This document shows positions 1-8,446 of a stretch of 64,000 bases of DNA, piece after piece. The DNA lies in the NCBI GenBank assembly GCA_902784615.1, contig CACZVN010000015.1, positions 1 to 64,000 of the forward strand, given 5' to 3'. Positions within the stretch are counted from its first letter, which is position 1. Each line of letters begins with the position of its first letter. The notes below the pieces were generated by a model. The model made no database searches. It was not told where the DNA came from and saw only the letters and a list, made by a program, of their open reading frames with translations. Position numbers and translations under genes: made by a program. Origin of the DNA: an uncultured Prevotellaceae bacterium (lineage in GTDB: Bacteria > Bacteroidota > Bacteroidia > Bacteroidales > Bacteroidaceae).

Positions 1-92
1 ATAGCTACTACTTCATAACCTTCAGCCTCGAACATCTGACGGAAAGCGAGGCGACCGATACGGCCGAAACCGTTAATTGCTACTTTTGTCAT
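1..92 (-). CDS. gapA: Glyceraldehyde-3-phosphate dehydrogenase, N-terminus only
   Basis: Reading the minus strand from an ATG at 92 gives [14 protein letters not shown], the Rossmann-fold NAD-binding start of type I glyceraldehyde-3-phosphate dehydrogenase (INGFGRIGR fingerprint). Only about 30 residues lie in the window; the catalytic Cys domain is beyond the left edge. The enzyme is cytoplasmic and carries out NAD-dependent phosphorylating oxidation of glyceraldehyde 3-phosphate in glycolysis. It is transcribed away from mscL, and a promoter core lies in the shared intergenic region. The family assignment is firm despite the short fragment. Confidence 0.93.
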   Translation of the reverse strand, partial: MTKVAINGFGRIGRLAFRQMFEAEGYEVVA

Positions 93-173
93 TTTACTTA
101 AAAATTAAATGGGTTTATACCTAATTTACTAACTTTTTTGCGTATTATTGGAAGTTTTTTCCTTTTTCGGATG

Positions 174-206
174 CAAAGTTACAAAAAAATTCCTATATTT
201 GCACAA
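174..206 (-). promoter_or_regulatory. Probable gapA promoter (Bacteroidetes type)
   Basis: On the minus strand TAACTTTG (174-181) matches the Bacteroidetes -7 consensus TAnnTTTG, with TTG at 204-206 about 22 bases upstream as a -33 candidate. It lies about 80 bases ahead of the gapA start. Spacing is slightly longer than the usual 19-21. Confidence 0.5.
194..201 (+). promoter_or_regulatory. Probable mscL promoter -7 element
   Basis: TATATTTG on the plus strand fits TAnnTTTG and lies 140 bases before the mscL ATG. No clear TTTG -33 element is visible 19-21 bases upstream, so this is weaker than the divergent gapA site. The remaining 93-340 sequence is AT-rich and contains no gene. Confidence 0.4.
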
Positions 207-340
207 GATTTCTGTCTTAATAAAGATTAAACATAACGAATAAGGCTTTAAAGGATAGAATATAGGATATGTCAATTCGGAGTTTGCAAAACGAAGATTA
301 CAATTCAAACATGATACATTAACATTAAAACTTTCAGATT

Positions 341-760
341 ATGGGATTTATTAAAGAATTCAAGGAGTTTGCCGTGAAGGGCAACGTAATGGACATGGCT
401 GTTGGTGTAATCATCGGCGGTGCATTTGGTAAAATTGTCAGTTCTCTCGTGGATGACATCCTGATGCCACTTATCGGCAAGGCAACAGGTGGTGTCAGTT
501 TCACCGACCTCTTCGTCAACCTCGGTGATGGCGAGTACAGTACTCTGGCAGCTGCCAAAGAAGCAGGCGCCGCTGTCTTCGCCTACGGTCAGTTCATCCA
601 GAACATCATCGATTTCCTCATCATCGCTTTCTGTGTATTCCTGATGATAAAGGGAGTCAACAAACTGAAGAAAGAAGAGCCTGCAGAACCTGCTGCTCCT
701 GCCGGACCTACCCAGGAAGAGTTGCTCGCAGAGATCCGTGATCTGCTGAAGAACAAGTAA
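341..760 (+). CDS. mscL: Large-conductance mechanosensitive channel MscL
   Basis: The 139-residue protein starts [23 protein letters not shown], the MscL amphipathic N-terminal helix followed by the first pore helix ([24 protein letters not shown], residues about 23-46). A periplasmic loop follows, then a second membrane helix (about 88-108) and a charged cytoplasmic C-terminal helix ([14 protein letters not shown]). Length and order match MscL, a homopentameric inner-membrane channel that opens under membrane tension to release solutes on hypo-osmotic shock. It is a single gene, divergent from gapA and convergent with the secretion operon, separated from the latter by a hairpin terminator. 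A 154-residue minus-strand ORF through the same DNA is a shadow. Confidence 0.96.
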   Translation: MGFIKEFKEFAVKGNVMDMAVGVIIGGAFGKIVSSLVDDILMPLIGKATGGVSFTDLFVNLGDGEYSTLAAAKEAGAAVFAYGQFIQNIIDFLIIAFCVFLMIKGVNKLKKEEPAEPAAPAGPTQEELLAEIRDLLKNK

Positions 761-781
761 GACATTCATTCTGCAAAAACA

Positions 782-820
782 AAAATCTGCATCACCTCAT
801 CGTGATGCAGATTTTCTGTT
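782..820. terminator. Bidirectional intrinsic terminator between mscL and the secretion operon
   Basis: AAAATCTGCATCAC (782-795) and GTGATGCAGATTTT (802-815) form a perfect 14-bp stem with a 6-base loop. It is flanked by A-rich sequence on the left and T-rich sequence on the right, so it can terminate mscL from one side and the long minus-strand operon ending at 822 from the other. Confidence 0.85.
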
Positions 821-821
821 T

Positions 822-3236
822 TTATATATCGCGCTCCACATAGGTGAACGTCGTATCACCAATAGTGAAATGCGTATTATGATAGAGCCAGATGCTTCGT
901 CCTGGAGGTAATGGATTGTTACCTACCCTCACACCGCTCTCTACGGCCGTCAGACGGACGCCGCTACCGATCATCCGCAACTCAGCCTGAATAGGAGCCA
1001 CCTGACTCTTGATATCCCACGACATCTGCAATGAGCAGTCGATAGACTTTCCGATAGTAACCACTTCATCGGGATTATTCATGAACCACTTAAAGAGGGC
1101 AACATCCATCTCCTTGACGGCTCCCTTGACATTCAGGAAGTAATGTTCCGACCGCGGGGCCATCTCCGCCACAGACACTGCGAGGCCGACAGCAAAGAAA
1201 ATGCAACTGTAGAGAAGCAACACACGAATGTCAATCTGAGTAATATCAGTGAAGATAAACGACCACAGATACATTGACAGAACTCCCAGTGCCGTGGCCA
1301 CAATAAACACATATTTCTTCAGTTTGATTCGAGTGCCCACAGTGGAGACAAAGACTACCATCATCGCAGTGAGTGCCCATGGAATCCAATCGATGAGGGC
1401 AGACAGGTATCCCACGATATTAAAAGCCAATGAGATCGTTCTGAAGGTCAAGAAGGCGAAATAGGAACCAACGCCCACGACGACGGCACGAAGGAGAATA
1501 TCCAACAGTCGCTGCTTCATCTGCATCCTGCGCACCGCCATGATTGACAGAGCCATCGTCAGGAAGAAACCTATGAGCAGACCGAAAGCCGGGATGTAGT
1601 CCATATAATGCCCCTCACTATTGAACATGGCCAGATCGCCCATCAAACCAGCCCTAGTCTTTTCTTCCAACATCTTCGCCACAAACTGTTGGGTGCGCGC
1701 ATCATACTCCGTCACATAGGCCATATAAACAAGCCATGTAAGGATGGCGGCCCCAATGGCCATGAGAATCCACTTCATATAGAAAGAGGCATTCTTCGTG
1801 TCGAAAAGGTTCTTATTATTATAATAATGTGTACCATCCTGACAGTGTCTGCCATACTCCGGACAATGATAGTCATTCTCATCCCAACAACTCTTGTGCA
1901 TCACATGCTCACACTTTGCCACGATGGTGTCACCCTCCTTGAAACGGCCTTTACAGTAATAGCACGACTCCGTGATGAGCACCTTGCCCAAACTCATGTT
2001 ACCAGGCACATACTTGAGTACGTATTTCCGTTCAAATAACTTGTATTGGATATAAGGTATCAGCAACTGGAACACCAGATAGACCAACAAGATGAACGAC
2101 AAACCCGTTACGATACCCTGAATGAACATCCAGATGGTGTGGCTGCCATTGACAATTACCGGATTATAAGCACTGCCCAAGTATATACTCGTCATGGCAG
2201 AGCCTATCATCTCCTCGGTATCCTTGGCATATATCTCTATCCGCATCGTATGGGGATCACCACGATATACCTTACCGTCAGGATTCTCGAAGATGAACTC
2301 ATTGGCCAGAATAATCTCACCGTCTTGAAGAATCAGACTGTTCTTCAAATCCGTCCAGTTGAACTTATCCAGATAGAGTCCGTTGGAATTCTTACAGACA
2401 ACCTTCATGACACTCTTGGCCTCGACATCGTCCTGCCCTTCTGTCTGGGATTTGAAGAGAACAGAACTGATGGCAAGGCTGTCGTTGGTCAGCGTATCCT
2501 TCACCAATGTGCTCTGAAGTTCAAAATGCTGGGGATCAATGGGCGTGTCATTATCACCATAGACCTTCTCATCGGAGAACACCACCAGTCCCATCTTTTT
2601 GGCATCACCCCACACCCCTGTGCGGTCGGCCATTTCCCGTTTCTTCAGCATCAGAGAACGGTATAGATATTTATAGGTGTCGGGCTGGGACTTGAAATAG
2701 GTATCCATCACATAGTCCGAAGCCTCCATCGTCTCTGTCACATTCATGCCGTACATGAAAGCCACAAAAAGGTTGTCGTGGTCAAAGACCGTACGGATCT
2801 CACTGACGGCGGCACGTTCCTGATCGACAACAAACTGAGGCTGTGCCAAATCAACTAATACCAGTACCTTGATATGTTTCTTTGCCACTTCCTCTGCCTC
2901 GGAGTTTTTCACTTGTATAAGCACAGGTTTGCTCGTCGTATGATTCACACGACCGCCCACAGTTTCTGTTGCCTTGATAACGACCTGATTAGTATCTGTC
3001 AATGCATAGGGTCCCAAGTCTCGCAGAATACCTGTTTGGACAGTGAACTGCTTATATCCTGGTGTGAACTTGAGTCCAATCACTTTCATGGCATTTTCTG
3101 GCTGTTGCTTGTCTGAAACGGACTCTGTACTGAAGATGTCATCCAGATCGACATCTTCATCAGTCGCCCCGTCACAGCTGGTCAGACAGACAGCCAAAAG
3201 AGACATCCATAACAATCGAAACACCTTTATCATCAT
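822..3236 (-). CDS. Polytopic lipoprotein with vWA-like, RING-like and degenerate FHA domains (candidate E3 / membrane anchor)
   Basis: This 804-residue protein is the last gene of the operon. A lipobox LTSC places the lipidated Cys at 21. Residues about 122-260 look like a vWA-type fold (KVLVLVDLA, then GLVVFSDE). A membrane helix lies at about 367-395, then a zinc-ligand cluster C425-x2-C428-x13-C442-x-H444-x2-H447-x2-C450-x7-C458-x6-C465, the RING-H2 order with a stretched last pair. Six more helices lie between 485 and 692. Residues about 724-800 resemble an FHA domain (VTIGK, GVRVGNNPL, FTIGDTTFTYV) but lack the usual Ser and His that contact phosphothreonine. The helix count puts vWA-like in the periplasm and both RING-like and FHA-like parts in the cytoplasm. 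Inference: an E3-like or structural anchor for the injection machine. Its vWA-like periplasmic part might correspond to TssR of T6SSiii, but I cannot show that. Confidence 0.75.
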   Translation of the reverse strand: MMIKVFRLLWMSLLAVCLTSCDGATDEDVDLDDIFSTESVSDKQQPENAMKVIGLKFTPGYKQFTVQTGILRDLGPYALTDTNQVVIKATETVGGRVNHTTSKPVLIQVKNSEAEEVAKKHIKVLVLVDLAQPQFVVDQERAAVSEIRTVFDHDNLFVAFMYGMNVTETMEASDYVMDTYFKSQPDTYKYLYRSLMLKKREMADRTGVWGDAKKMGLVVFSDEKVYGDNDTPIDPQHFELQSTLVKDTLTNDSLAISSVLFKSQTEGQDDVEAKSVMKVVCKNSNGLYLDKFNWTDLKNSLILQDGEIILANEFIFENPDGKVYRGDPHTMRIEIYAKDTEEMIGSAMTSIYLGSAYNPVIVNGSHTIWMFIQGIVTGLSFILLVYLVFQLLIPYIQYKLFERKYVLKYVPGNMSLGKVLITESCYYCKGRFKEGDTIVAKCEHVMHKSCWDENDYHCPEYGRHCQDGTHYYNNKNLFDTKNASFYMKWILMAIGAAILTWLVYMAYVTEYDARTQQFVAKMLEEKTRAGLMGDLAMFNSEGHYMDYIPAFGLLIGFFLTMALSIMAVRRMQMKQRLLDILLRAVVVGVGSYFAFLTFRTISLAFNIVGYLSALIDWIPWALTAMMVVFVSTVGTRIKLKKYVFIVATALGVLSMYLWSFIFTDITQIDIRVLLLYSCIFFAVGLAVSVAEMAPRSEHYFLNVKGAVKEMDVALFKWFMNNPDEVVTIGKSIDCSLQMSWDIKSQVAPIQAELRMIGSGVRLTAVESGVRVGNNPLPPGRSIWLYHNTHFTIGDTTFTYVERDI

Positions 3237-3259
3237 TGTTTTTACTTTCTTCTATCTAT

Positions 3260-4150
3260 TTATATGGTAGGATAGGTATTGTCCTTCCCGTTATTATTCA
3301 TTATATCACCAAACTTCTTCAAATTGGCCACCTTCTCACGGTAGGCTTTGAAGCGCGTCATCATACCATTCAGGAACAACAGGATGATCGCCACTGCAGC
3401 AACACCGAGCACATAGTCTTTAACCCTTTGTATAAACGGTTTGTATTCCAAAGCCTGCACCTTCTCTGAGACACTTTTCATAATAACGAACTGCTCGTCA
3501 AGGGTCTCCATGCGCTTTGATAATGAGGGGACAATCTCACAGGCCGCCTTCGCCTGATTATAGTTGGTCTGCAGATCCCCGAAGATCACCTGTTCCTTGG
3601 CCTTCACCTTTTCCAGCTTAGGTGTCAATTTCTCCGCCAACGACAATTTATATGCTTTCTTATAAAGCTGTTTATAGACGTTTACCTGACTCATAATGAA
3701 CTCGTCGGCATTAGCGAAATTGGAGACGGCTTCCACTGCCTGTGTTTTAGCATCCAGCGTATCCTTTACCGTCTGTTTCAATTCCTCAATCCGGGCCACC
3801 ATATTCATCAGGTCCTCGCTATTGGCTATATCCATCTGCTGTGCCTGATAATAGGTATTCCACTTGACATCCAGTTGGTTATATGTCAGGTTCAGGGTCT
3901 GCATCCGTTGTTCCATGGCAGTGATAATCGACTTGGAGACACCCATATCGCTGCTCACGGAAAGGTTAATCTTTCCAACGGCCAGCAATTGGTTGAACTC
4001 ATCAGAGAATTGGGCAACGCGTGCCGCAATCTCCTGTTGCAACGCCTCAGCATCTGGTGACAGGGGCAGTGCTGCCTCCTGTCCCCTCGCTGTCCCTGCC
4101 AGACAGACGAAGAACATCATGAGTCCTATATGTCTAAGCCACTTCTTCAT
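3260..4150 (-). CDS. Exported coiled-coil protein with C-terminal membrane anchor
   Basis: I start at the ATG at 4150 (MKKWLRHIGLMMFFVCLAGTA), which gives a clean signal peptide and leaves one base after the upstream gene; a longer frame to 4234 would overlap that gene. The mature protein is almost entirely helical. It has heptad-like stretches through residues about 35-250, one membrane helix (VLGVAAVAIILLFLNGMM, about 246-266) and a short basic tail (TRFKAYREKV). That topology gives a periplasmic coiled-coil rod anchored in the inner membrane with a cytoplasmic tail. I recognise no family. Its position between the exported protein and the RING/FHA lipoprotein suggests it is part of the trans-envelope complex of this secretion system. 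Confidence 0.7.
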   Translation of the reverse strand: MKKWLRHIGLMMFFVCLAGTARGQEAALPLSPDAEALQQEIAARVAQFSDEFNQLLAVGKINLSVSSDMGVSKSIITAMEQRMQTLNLTYNQLDVKWNTYYQAQQMDIANSEDLMNMVARIEELKQTVKDTLDAKTQAVEAVSNFANADEFIMSQVNVYKQLYKKAYKLSLAEKLTPKLEKVKAKEQVIFGDLQTNYNQAKAACEIVPSLSKRMETLDEQFVIMKSVSEKVQALEYKPFIQRVKDYVLGVAAVAIILLFLNGMMTRFKAYREKVANLKKFGDIMNNNGKDNTYPTI

Positions 4151-4151
4151 C

Positions 4152-5309
4152 TTACTGCTTACACGTGCTTTGGTAATATCGTTCGGCAGCACGGAAAGTG
4201 GCAATAGCCTGCCGCTGTTCCGCCGTACCACCATTACTCTTCCCGACGAGGGTATTCATCTCCTTGATTAAGGTCTCACATTGGTTCTCCAGATCGCGTC
4301 GCTCAACCGGATCAACACTCACGAGCCAACGCGAAACCAGTTTATCGATCTGTCTCGACTTCGATATCAGAACCGTGATACCTTCAGATGCGAGTCCACC
4401 GGAGCCTCCCAGTCCAAGTCCGTCTTCTGATTTGACAACGCACTTCATGGCACCAATTGAATCAACATAATTATTGTATTCATCCCATGCCATCTGGATA
4501 TCCTGACAATCGCTCTGTCCGTCATGGTACTGGAACTGCGCCTGTAAGGTACTCTTGAGTTCCTTGAAAAGATTCAACGACTCTTCCGATCCCACAACAC
4601 CACTCTTGTATTTACCCTTTAATGAACGGTAACTCTTCGAGATACCCTCTAAGGCATTCTTGGCAGCAGCCACATCCTCATCCAAACCAAAGCAGGGATT
4701 CCGCAGAATCGTGACCTGATATACCAGATCCAGATCCCGTCCGAAGGGGATGTCATAACGATTGTATTTCTTCTTCTCCGTCTTTTCCATCAGGAAGACA
4801 TCATGCAGTCTGACTGTCACCTGAGTACGTTTGTTCTGTATATCAAATGTCTGGGCGATATAATCATTCACCATCTTGTAGTCCTGTGGAGCTGGCTGTA
4901 GGCCTTCATAGTCTATCCAGCGTTTGAAATAGAATTCAGACCGTGGTTCGGGTACCGTCGCCCGGAACAATTTGGTTGCCTTGTACTTGTCCTTGGGATT
5001 ATACTCAACCACGTATGGCAACTGTTCTGGTCTTAATGTACGGCCTTTGAACAGTGGTTTATAGTGCACATTATCCCAGAAGACGAACAACGAACGGTAT
5101 GAGATCAAAGTCACTGTCAATGTATTCGTCTCTTCAGCAAAAACAAACTTAACCATCAGATCCATATCCTTACTGTCTTCCTTGAGGGAAATATGGTCAG
5201 TATAGGATGCTCCCTGCGCAACACTGATGGTTCTGACAGTCTGCGCCTGAAGTTCTGTCAGCCACAGCCAACAGGAGAGCAGTATGATGATTTTATGTTT
5301 TATCTTCAT
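4152..5309 (-). CDS. Exported protein of the secretion operon, function unknown
   Basis: The ATG at 5309 (MKIKHKIIILLSCWLWLTELQAQ) gives a signal peptide with a typical AQA-type cleavage site; the frame extends further upstream but would run into the E2-like gene. The N-terminal half (mature residues about 25-210) is beta-rich and the C-terminal half is helical, with a glycine-rich linker (GLGLGGSGGLASEG) near residue 300. Four cysteines in the helical half could form disulphides. No membrane helix follows the signal, so the product should be periplasmic or outer-membrane associated. No family is recognised. Gene order makes it a candidate envelope component, coupled by 1-base spacing to the coiled-coil anchor gene. 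Confidence 0.7.
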   Translation of the reverse strand: MKIKHKIIILLSCWLWLTELQAQTVRTISVAQGASYTDHISLKEDSKDMDLMVKFVFAEETNTLTVTLISYRSLFVFWDNVHYKPLFKGRTLRPEQLPYVVEYNPKDKYKATKLFRATVPEPRSEFYFKRWIDYEGLQPAPQDYKMVNDYIAQTFDIQNKRTQVTVRLHDVFLMEKTEKKKYNRYDIPFGRDLDLVYQVTILRNPCFGLDEDVAAAKNALEGISKSYRSLKGKYKSGVVGSEESLNLFKELKSTLQAQFQYHDGQSDCQDIQMAWDEYNNYVDSIGAMKCVVKSEDGLGLGGSGGLASEGITVLISKSRQIDKLVSRWLVSVDPVERRDLENQCETLIKEMNTLVGKSNGGTAEQRQAIATFRAAERYYQSTCKQ

Positions 5310-5319
5310 TTGTCTGTAT

Positions 5320-5904
5320 CTATTGTTCAAAACTAATCCAACCATGAGGCTCGCCCTGACGCGTGACCCACGCTGCAACCTTCAGGTCTTCTGGGAAGGG
5401 GGGCTCCATCAAGGCATGATAGGTATCATAACGGAGATAGGAAGCCACACGCTCCACACCCCATAACAGGTCTGTATAGGTGTCGGCCATATTGATGCAC
5501 ACCCTACCTGCAAAGGCACCGTAATAGCGGATGTTGGGATGCCAGGGATGTGCAACAGGGTTGCCTGAAGCATCTGCAGTCAGGAAATTCAGCGACGGAG
5601 GAGCATCGACACAGGGATAGCCATGGGGAATATCTATCTTCATCTGAAAGCCCGTGGCAAAAACAGGGGTGTTCTCCACTCCTGGTTCGTTCAGGTCAGC
5701 CTCATTTTCCACACCACAGATGCTGCGCAGGTGATAGTCAATCAGATAAGCAGTCGGAATGCCGTCAGCATTTCTGCGCAACACCTCGAAGGTGATGTCA
5801 CGCCGTCCTGCCAGTCCCTGTTCCAACTGGTGCCATTCATGCCACAGCCGACGATTACGCCCGCTAAGCATATCTGGATTGATCTGTTGACTTTCCTGTT
5901 TCAT
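5320..5904 (-). CDS. E2-like ubiquitin-conjugating (UBC-fold) protein
   Basis: This 194-residue cytoplasmic protein shows the UBC signature. A beta-meander with PHGYPCVDAPPSLNF (about 93-107) corresponds to the 'YP..PP.v.F' strand-turn of E2 enzymes. HPN follows at 122-124, then GRVCIN with the candidate thioester Cys at 136, then LLWGVERVASYL (about 146-157), matching the conserved Trp and helix that follow the active site in E2s. In canonical E2s the Cys comes about 8 residues after the Asn; here it is 12, so the active-site loop is longer. The gene lies 18 bases after the ubiquitin-like gene and 10 before an exported protein. Expected role: accept the ubiquitin-like protein from the E1 encoded in the same operon. 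Confidence 0.85.
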   Translation of the reverse strand: MKQESQQINPDMLSGRNRRLWHEWHQLEQGLAGRRDITFEVLRRNADGIPTAYLIDYHLRSICGVENEADLNEPGVENTPVFATGFQMKIDIPHGYPCVDAPPSLNFLTADASGNPVAHPWHPNIRYYGAFAGRVCINMADTYTDLLWGVERVASYLRYDTYHALMEPPFPEDLKVAAWVTRQGEPHGWISFEQ

Positions 5905-5922
5905 GTCCGTCCGTCTTATTAC

Positions 5923-6240
5923 TCATCCCGGAATAGGATCTGGTACCAGATAGACCAAATCACCATTCCTGACATTATAATCCTTCAGTTTCTGATCTTC
6001 ATGACCAATACGTGGGCGCAGCACCCTGATCTCATGCACATCAGGATCTTCCTTCCCGAAGAAATAATCCAGAGGTGCACCAGTCTGGTCAATTGACGGG
6101 AAGTCAAAGATCAGTCGGCCATCCTCTCCGATGGCATGACGCAGGTTATCGACCAGCGTGCTCAAAGGTGCATCAGGGTTTACCACCTTGAAGCGCACCG
6201 TTTTATTTTTGTATGCAATATCCAAAAAGAAATCTTCCAT
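5923..6240 (-). CDS. Ubiquitin-like beta-grasp protein ending in Gly
   Basis: This 105-residue cytoplasmic protein has the beta-grasp plan. Two N-terminal strands (FFLDIAYKNKTVRFKVV) are followed by a helix (APLSTLVDNLRHAIGED) and then further strands. It ends LKDYNVRNGDLVYLVPDPIPG; the 'LxDYNVxxGDxVYLV' stretch parallels the LSDYNI...LHLVLR segment of ubiquitin and the end of YukD-like proteins. The open reading frame stops directly after a Pro-Gly, so a conjugatable C-terminal Gly is exposed without processing, which fits the absence of a JAMM or other protease gene. The gene sits 3 bases after tssF and just before the E2-like gene. It is the expected modifier for the E1/E2 pair, but a structural YukD-like role is possible. 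Confidence 0.8.
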   Translation of the reverse strand: MEDFFLDIAYKNKTVRFKVVNPDAPLSTLVDNLRHAIGEDGRLIFDFPSIDQTGAPLDYFFGKEDPDVHEIRVLRPRIGHEDQKLKDYNVRNGDLVYLVPDPIPG

Positions 6241-6243
6241 ATC

Positions 6244-7968
6244 CTATTTAGTTTGTTTATCAATCTGTATTGTGACCTGTATCGGGTAAATGTTCGTGCT
6301 CCTGACGCGCATCATTCCCTGCAGGATCATTTCCGCCTGAGGAATCTTATCCTCAAAGCCACGGCGGATAAAGGTACTGTCGTTCAGGACGATCTCCACC
6401 AATATCTCATAGCCAGCATTCCAACGGTCTTGTTGCTGACGGTGACTGACTGAAACGCTCTTCACCATCTGTCGGGTGATGCCAAAACGAACCTGCAGTT
6501 CCGTATAGCAGAACAGTTTCAAGTCTGCAGGTGTCACCAGACGATCAGTCGTAATCAGATAGTAGCGTGACAGACTTGCCTCCTCATTCTTGTCGTGCAT
6601 CTCGTCGCTACCAGGTACTGGCGCGGCAATCTGCCGTGTAGCCAGTCCATTGAAGCCACTGGGCGACTGGAAAGTGCTAGTAGGCGTCAGTTGGGCATTG
6701 ACAGATGATCCCAGAGTCGTCAGATAGGTCACGGACAGGTTCGCCTGTTTTGCCTGCTGGTCTGTCTGCGGCCGGAGCATCAGATATACACCAGGCACAC
6801 GTTGTTCTACATCCATACGTGCAGCATCACGCATCCGTGTCAATGTCTCAATCAGATTCTGCATCACCCGATCATTCGCCTCGGCCCGAATATTCTGGAA
6901 GGCATAGAAGTCCGTATAGTACTTGCTGATCATATTATTCAGAAGCGTGACCAGACTCGCCTGATTGAAACGGTCTGCATCCACTCTCCGCACCTCTACA
7001 GGTATATTCCCGAACAACTGGTCTGACGACGGGCGAAGCAGGTGGAGGAACTGTTGACTGATACCATCAGACTCTGTACTCTGGCTTTGCGCCCCCGCTA
7101 CTCGCACCACTGGTACGCTGGCAGAAAGATCAGCCGAATGGATTTGCGCATTCACAAGTACCATGGTATTCAGCGAGAGATTGTCTTTGTCGAAGAGAAA
7201 TTCTTCGCGGATACCCGTAAATTCAAACACAAGATCCAGACTGTCAGTTTCTGAACTAATGAATTTCTTGCCCTGATGATACTTGATACAGTACATCCGA
7301 ACATTCTGACGTGCAAAGAGATCGAGGCACGAGGCTGCAGCTGCGTATGTCTGAGAACAGTTATAGAGGATCGCATCTATATCGAAACAGGGCTGAAGGG
7401 GCAATTCCGAGAAATCCCATGGACTGATCAAAGGCAACAGCTGCCCCTTGACAGACACCTTCAGTTCCTTAAAGAAATGATTCCTGATGCAAAAACAAAA
7501 TCCTGACAGGTCTGATATAGGAGAATCGAACTTCAATGACACTTTCCAGCGCCTTCCGTCCATTCTGACCACCGAACGAACCATCGTATTCAGCACACGG
7601 GTCCTGAGTAACGGGATAAAACGGGCAGAGGTATCAGCCAAGGTAAACACATGCCGCTCGGTCATTTCCATCTCTCCTACGCCGGCCTGCAAGGCTGTCT
7701 CCACAACTGCCGTGGCGGGAATGGCATGTCCAACTTCATAAGATGTGAGCATTTTAGCAAATTCGCTAAGAACGTCCGACTTCATCTGCTCCAGATCGTT
7801 CTCCAGCTCATTCGACTGATAGGCCAATGCCGTCATCAGCAGAGAGAACACCGGATCCTGTTCGATACCCTCCAACTGGTCAGGATGATCACTTCCCCGC
7901 CAGATACGGAGAGCTTCCTGAATCAATTCGTCAGCCCTTTGCTTGTTTTCAAATATTGTCTGTCTCAT
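6244..7968 (-). CDS. tssF: Type VI baseplate protein TssF
   Basis: The 574-residue protein opens with IFENKQRADELIQEALRIW and a segment (QDPVFSLLMTALAYQSNELENDLEQM) typical of TssF/VasA N-termini. These proteins form the baseplate wedge with TssE and TssG. The C-terminal beta-rich part contains GFNGLATRQIA and SLSRYYLITTDRLVTPADLKLFC, resembling the wedge proteins of contractile tails. It is cytoplasmic with no signal or membrane segment. It lies between tssE (13 bases upstream) and the ubiquitin-like gene (3 bases downstream), so the conjugation genes are directly embedded in the baseplate cluster. The family call rests on length, motifs and the tssG-K-E-F order. Confidence 0.85.
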   Translation of the reverse strand: MRQTIFENKQRADELIQEALRIWRGSDHPDQLEGIEQDPVFSLLMTALAYQSNELENDLEQMKSDVLSEFAKMLTSYEVGHAIPATAVVETALQAGVGEMEMTERHVFTLADTSARFIPLLRTRVLNTMVRSVVRMDGRRWKVSLKFDSPISDLSGFCFCIRNHFFKELKVSVKGQLLPLISPWDFSELPLQPCFDIDAILYNCSQTYAAAASCLDLFARQNVRMYCIKYHQGKKFISSETDSLDLVFEFTGIREEFLFDKDNLSLNTMVLVNAQIHSADLSASVPVVRVAGAQSQSTESDGISQQFLHLLRPSSDQLFGNIPVEVRRVDADRFNQASLVTLLNNMISKYYTDFYAFQNIRAEANDRVMQNLIETLTRMRDAARMDVEQRVPGVYLMLRPQTDQQAKQANLSVTYLTTLGSSVNAQLTPTSTFQSPSGFNGLATRQIAAPVPGSDEMHDKNEEASLSRYYLITTDRLVTPADLKLFCYTELQVRFGITRQMVKSVSVSHRQQQDRWNAGYEILVEIVLNDSTFIRRGFEDKIPQAEMILQGMMRVRSTNIYPIQVTIQIDKQTK

Positions 7969-7981
7969 GTTCTCTCTTCAT

Positions 7982-8437
7982 TTACTTCCATACTTTCAAC
8001 GTATTCGTGAACACGTACTCCTCTTTCGTCGAGAGGATTATGCCCTTAATCGTTATATAGATGAGACGCTCTTCACGGATGTATGTCATCGTCACGGCAA
8101 CATCGCCCAACCGTTTCTCATACTGCTGCACTACCTCTTTCAGTTCTGCGGCAAAAGTATTTATATTCTTGGACGAACCGGAGATCTTCTTCGAATACAT
8201 ATCCTGCAGACCACTCTCGTAGATCGTATCACCGGAATTATAGATGACGCCTTCATGCTCGTCAAAGATCTCAAAGCGCATGTTGTTGAAGACAAAACCA
8301 TACTTCGGATCACTGATATTATTGTATCGTGGTGTCGTCAACAACATGTGGAGTGACTCGTCAAGCGACTTCTTGATCTGCTTCTCCCGAGCAAGCCCGG
8401 TCTTCTTCACCTCTAAAGGTATTGAAAGATATTCCAT
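7982..8437 (-). CDS. tssE: Type VI baseplate protein TssE (gp25-like)
   Basis: The 151-residue protein matches gp25-like baseplate proteins in size and layout. An N-terminal helix region (REKQIKKSLDESLHMLLTTPRYNNISDPKYGF) includes the conserved 'T..G...D..FG' style turn preceding the beta-sheet. It ends in paired strands (RLIYITIKGIILSTKEEYVFTNTLKV). TssE nucleates sheath polymerisation and contacts TssF2G in the wedge. It is cytoplasmic. Neighbours tssK (9 bases upstream) and tssF (13 bases downstream) support the call. Confidence 0.8.
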   Translation of the reverse strand: MEYLSIPLEVKKTGLAREKQIKKSLDESLHMLLTTPRYNNISDPKYGFVFNNMRFEIFDEHEGVIYNSGDTIYESGLQDMYSKKISGSSKNINTFAAELKEVVQQYEKRLGDVAVTMTYIREERLIYITIKGIILSTKEEYVFTNTLKVWK

Positions 8438-8446
8438 ACGTCTTGA

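Noticed and set aside
305-769. Minus-strand ORF of 154 residues over mscL
   Set aside because: It is the antisense of a textbook MscL frame, has no family features and no promoter of its own.
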